Positions 62,468-64,000 of a DNA stretch of 64,000 nucleotides are shown in pieces (position 1 is the first letter of the stretch; each line of letters starts with the position of its first letter). The notes under the pieces were generated by a model, which saw only the letters and a list, made by a program, of their open reading frames with translations, was not told the DNA's origin and searched no databases. This DNA is from Mesorhizobium sp. WSM4306 (GTDB lineage: Bacteria > Pseudomonadota > Alphaproteobacteria > Rhizobiales > Rhizobiaceae): contig NZ_VFTC01000001.1 of the NCBI RefSeq assembly GCF_007003975.1, forward strand, positions 434,001 to 498,000. The letters are read 5' to 3'. The position numbers were made by a program, and so were the translations under genes.

Positions 62468-63510
62468 CACGCAAACCCCGTGATCTTGAGAAAGGCAGCG
62501 ACGATCACCACCATCGCCAGCGAGATCGGCAGGAAGACTTTCCAGCCAAGGCGCATCAGCTGGTCGTAGCGGTAGCGCGGCACGAAAGCCTTCACCATCG
62601 AGAACATGAAGAACATCAGGCAGATCTTGAGCACGAACCAGATCACGCCGGGCACCCAGGTGAAGGGCGCGAAGTCGAAGGGCGGCAGCCAGCCGCCGAG
62701 GAACAGGATGGTGGCCAGCGCGCACATCAGCACCACGGCAACGTATTCGCCGAGGAAGAACAAAAGGAACGGCGTCGAGGAATATTCGACCATATGGCCG
62801 GCGACGAGTTCCGACTCGGCTTCCACCAGGTCGAAGGGCGGGCGGTTCGTCTCGGCCAGCGCCGAGATGAAAAAGATGACGAACATCGGGAACAGCGCCA
62901 GCCAGTGCCAGTCGAGGAAGCTGTTGGGCAGGCCAAGCCTGGTGCCCAGCCCATCCTGCTGCGAAAGCACGATATCGGACAGGTTGAGCGAGCCGACGCA
63001 AAGCAGCACGGTGACGATGACGAAGCCGATCGAGACTTCGTAGGACACCATCTGCGCCGCCGAGCGCAGCGCACCGAGGAACGGATATTTCGAGTTCGAT
63101 GCCCAGCCGCCCATGATCACGCCATAGACCTCGAGCGAGGAGATGGCGAAGACGTAGAGGATGCCGACATTGACGTTGGCGATTGCCCAGCCGGCGTTGA
63201 CGGGAATGACCGCCCAGGCGGAGATCGCCAGCACGGCCGACACCAGCGGCGCCAAAAGGAACACGCCCTTGTTGGCGCCGGACGGAATGACCGGCTCCTT
63301 GAAGACGAATTTAAGCAGATCAGCGAAGGCCTGCAGCGTGCCCCAGGGGCCGACGACGTTCGGGCCGCGGCGCAACTGCACCGCCGCCCAAATCTTGCGG
63401 TCGGCGTAAAGCAGGTAGGCGACCCCGATCAGCAAAACGACGATCAGCACGACCGACTGCAAGAGGATGATCAGCGCCGGCAACACGTAGAAGGAGAAGA
63501 AAGTGTCCAT
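62467..63510 (-). CDS. nuoH: NADH-quinone oxidoreductase subunit H
   Basis: A 347-residue, eight-helix subunit that helps form the quinone site. Diagnostic parts are [20 protein letters not shown] near residue 37-56, [20 protein letters not shown], and the acidic segment [21 protein letters not shown] near residue 220-240. The ATG at 63510 gives the usual start (MDTFFSFYV). Two bases separate it from the nuoG stop. Confidence 0.95.
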   Translation of the reverse strand: MDTFFSFYVLPALIILLQSVVLIVVLLIGVAYLLYADRKIWAAVQLRRGPNVVGPWGTLQAFADLLKFVFKEPVIPSGANKGVFLLAPLVSAVLAISAWAVIPVNAGWAIANVNVGILYVFAISSLEVYGVIMGGWASNSKYPFLGALRSAAQMVSYEVSIGFVIVTVLLCVGSLNLSDIVLSQQDGLGTRLGLPNSFLDWHWLALFPMFVIFFISALAETNRPPFDLVEAESELVAGHMVEYSSTPFLLFFLGEYVAVVLMCALATILFLGGWLPPFDFAPFTWVPGVIWFVLKICLMFFMFSMVKAFVPRYRYDQLMRLGWKVFLPISLAMVVIVAAFLKITGFA

Positions 63511-63512
63511 GT

Positions 63513-64000
63513 CTACTCTGCCGCCTGCCTGAAGCCGTTTTTCGCCAGCGCCGAGCACTCAGCCATCACGGCCGACGCCCGTGCGATCGGGTTGGTCAGA
63601 TAAAAGTCCGTGACCGGCGAGGTGAAAGTGCCCTTGTTCAGCCGCCCGCCGAGCTTCGCCACCTTGGCGATGTCGTCGGCGTTACCGGCCTCGACATGAT
63701 CGTTGCGGGCGAGATGCGGGTATTCGCCATAGAGCTTGGCGCGCAGCTGCTGCAGCGAATCGAACGGCAGCTTCTTGCCGAGCACATCCGACAGTGCCCT
63801 GAGAATCGCCCAGTCCTCGCGCGCATCGCCCGGCGCGAAGCCGGCGCGGTTGGTCTGCTGCACGCGTCCCTCGGTGTTGACATAGGTGCCCGACTTCTCG
63901 GTGTAGGCAGCGCCCGGCAGGATGACGTTGGCGCGGTGCGCGCCGGCGTCGCCATGGGTGCCGACATAGACGACGAAGGCCCCGCTGGTCTTGCCCATGT
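63513..64000 (-). CDS. nuoG: NADH-quinone oxidoreductase subunit G, C-terminal part
   Basis: Only the last 161 or so residues are present; the gene runs off the window end. The segment has the molybdopterin-oxidoreductase-like tail: [57 protein letters not shown] and the end [20 protein letters not shown]. It is the iron-sulfur subunit that leads electrons from NADH. It is upstream of nuoH in the same operon. Confidence 0.92.
   Translation of the reverse strand, partial: MGKTSGAFVVYVGTHGDAGAHRANVILPGAAYTEKSGTYVNTEGRVQQTNRAGFAPGDAREDWAILRALSDVLGKKLPFDSLQQLRAKLYGEYPHLARNDHVEAGNADDIAKVAKLGGRLNKGTFTSPVTDFYLTNPIARASAVMAECSALAKNGFRQAAE

Noticed and set aside
61976..63001. 341-residue version of NuoI
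   Set aside because: The upstream part is nuoH in another frame; NuoI normally has about 163 residues.

Overview
The window is typical chromosome of a high-GC alphaproteobacterium of the order Hyphomicrobiales, most like Mesorhizobium or a close relative. The reasons are the gene order nuoGHIJKLMN-birA-rnj-(MBL)-mce-DUF1467-proS-lolCE-lolD, the Pseudomonas denitrificans-type aerobic cob genes with a cbtBA cobalt importer, the style of the intergenic palindromes, and an alphaproteobacterial LexA operator. No insertion sequence, prophage, CRISPR array or rRNA was seen; one tRNA is present. The genus is inferred from gene order and content.

Layout. 0.1-2.3 kb: MFS exporter and nitroreductase. 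2.5-10.1 kb: one tightly overlapping operon with an XRE-cupin regulator, two dimethylglycine/sarcosine-dehydrogenase-type flavoproteins with GcvT domains, a homocysteine S-methyltransferase and an aminotransferase. 10.3-11.5 kb: two flavodoxin-fold NAD(P)H oxidoreductases. 11.7-18.8 kb: a catabolic locus with an FAD-linked oxidase, a cytosine-deaminase-like amidohydrolase and an ABC importer, divergent from a RidA protein and a creatininase-family amidohydrolase. 19.2-24.2 kb: cobalamin block (tyrosine phosphatase, cobC, cobD, cobO, cobP, cbtA, cbtB) with a cobalamin riboswitch ahead of cbtB. 24.3-30.3 kb: ChaC, a Rieske oxygenase, a DUF1624 membrane protein, an ICMT-like methyltransferase, a MerR regulator and MgtE. 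30.6-39.5 kb: a serine-cycle cluster (LuxR-type regulator with a degenerate receiver, sgaA, mcl, mtkA, mtkB, hydroxypyruvate reductase, ppc). 39.5-43.1 kb: a third dimethylglycine-dehydrogenase-like protein and a TauD-type dioxygenase. 43.2-44.4 kb: two hypothetical genes. 44.5 kb: tRNA-Leu(GAG). 45-47 kb: lipB and an SRPBCC-M50 protease fusion. 47.1 kb: an SOS-type 28-residue membrane protein. 47.6-64 kb: lolD, lolC/E, proS, a candidate sRNA, DUF1467, mce, an MBL hydrolase, rnj, birA and nuoN to nuoG (cut by the window end).

How the genes may work together. The three covalent-flavin/GcvT proteins would oxidatively demethylate N-methyl amines and give methylene-tetrahydrofolate. The serine-cycle cluster could assimilate such C1 units with glycine. 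The amidohydrolase/creatininase locus could supply N-methylated substrates such as sarcosine. This link is inference; the gene identities are well supported.

The most notable unreported-looking item is a 28-codon membrane-protein gene at 47095-47181. Its promoter carries three GTTC boxes at exact 11-bp spacing, that is two overlapping LexA operators. It resembles in design, though not by demonstrated homology, the SOS division inhibitor SidA of Caulobacter. Other points of interest are an mtkB 3'-end relic at 42.1 kb, a likely sRNA with a strong terminator at 51.35-51.50 kb, and palindromic mosaic repeats that fill every long convergent junction.
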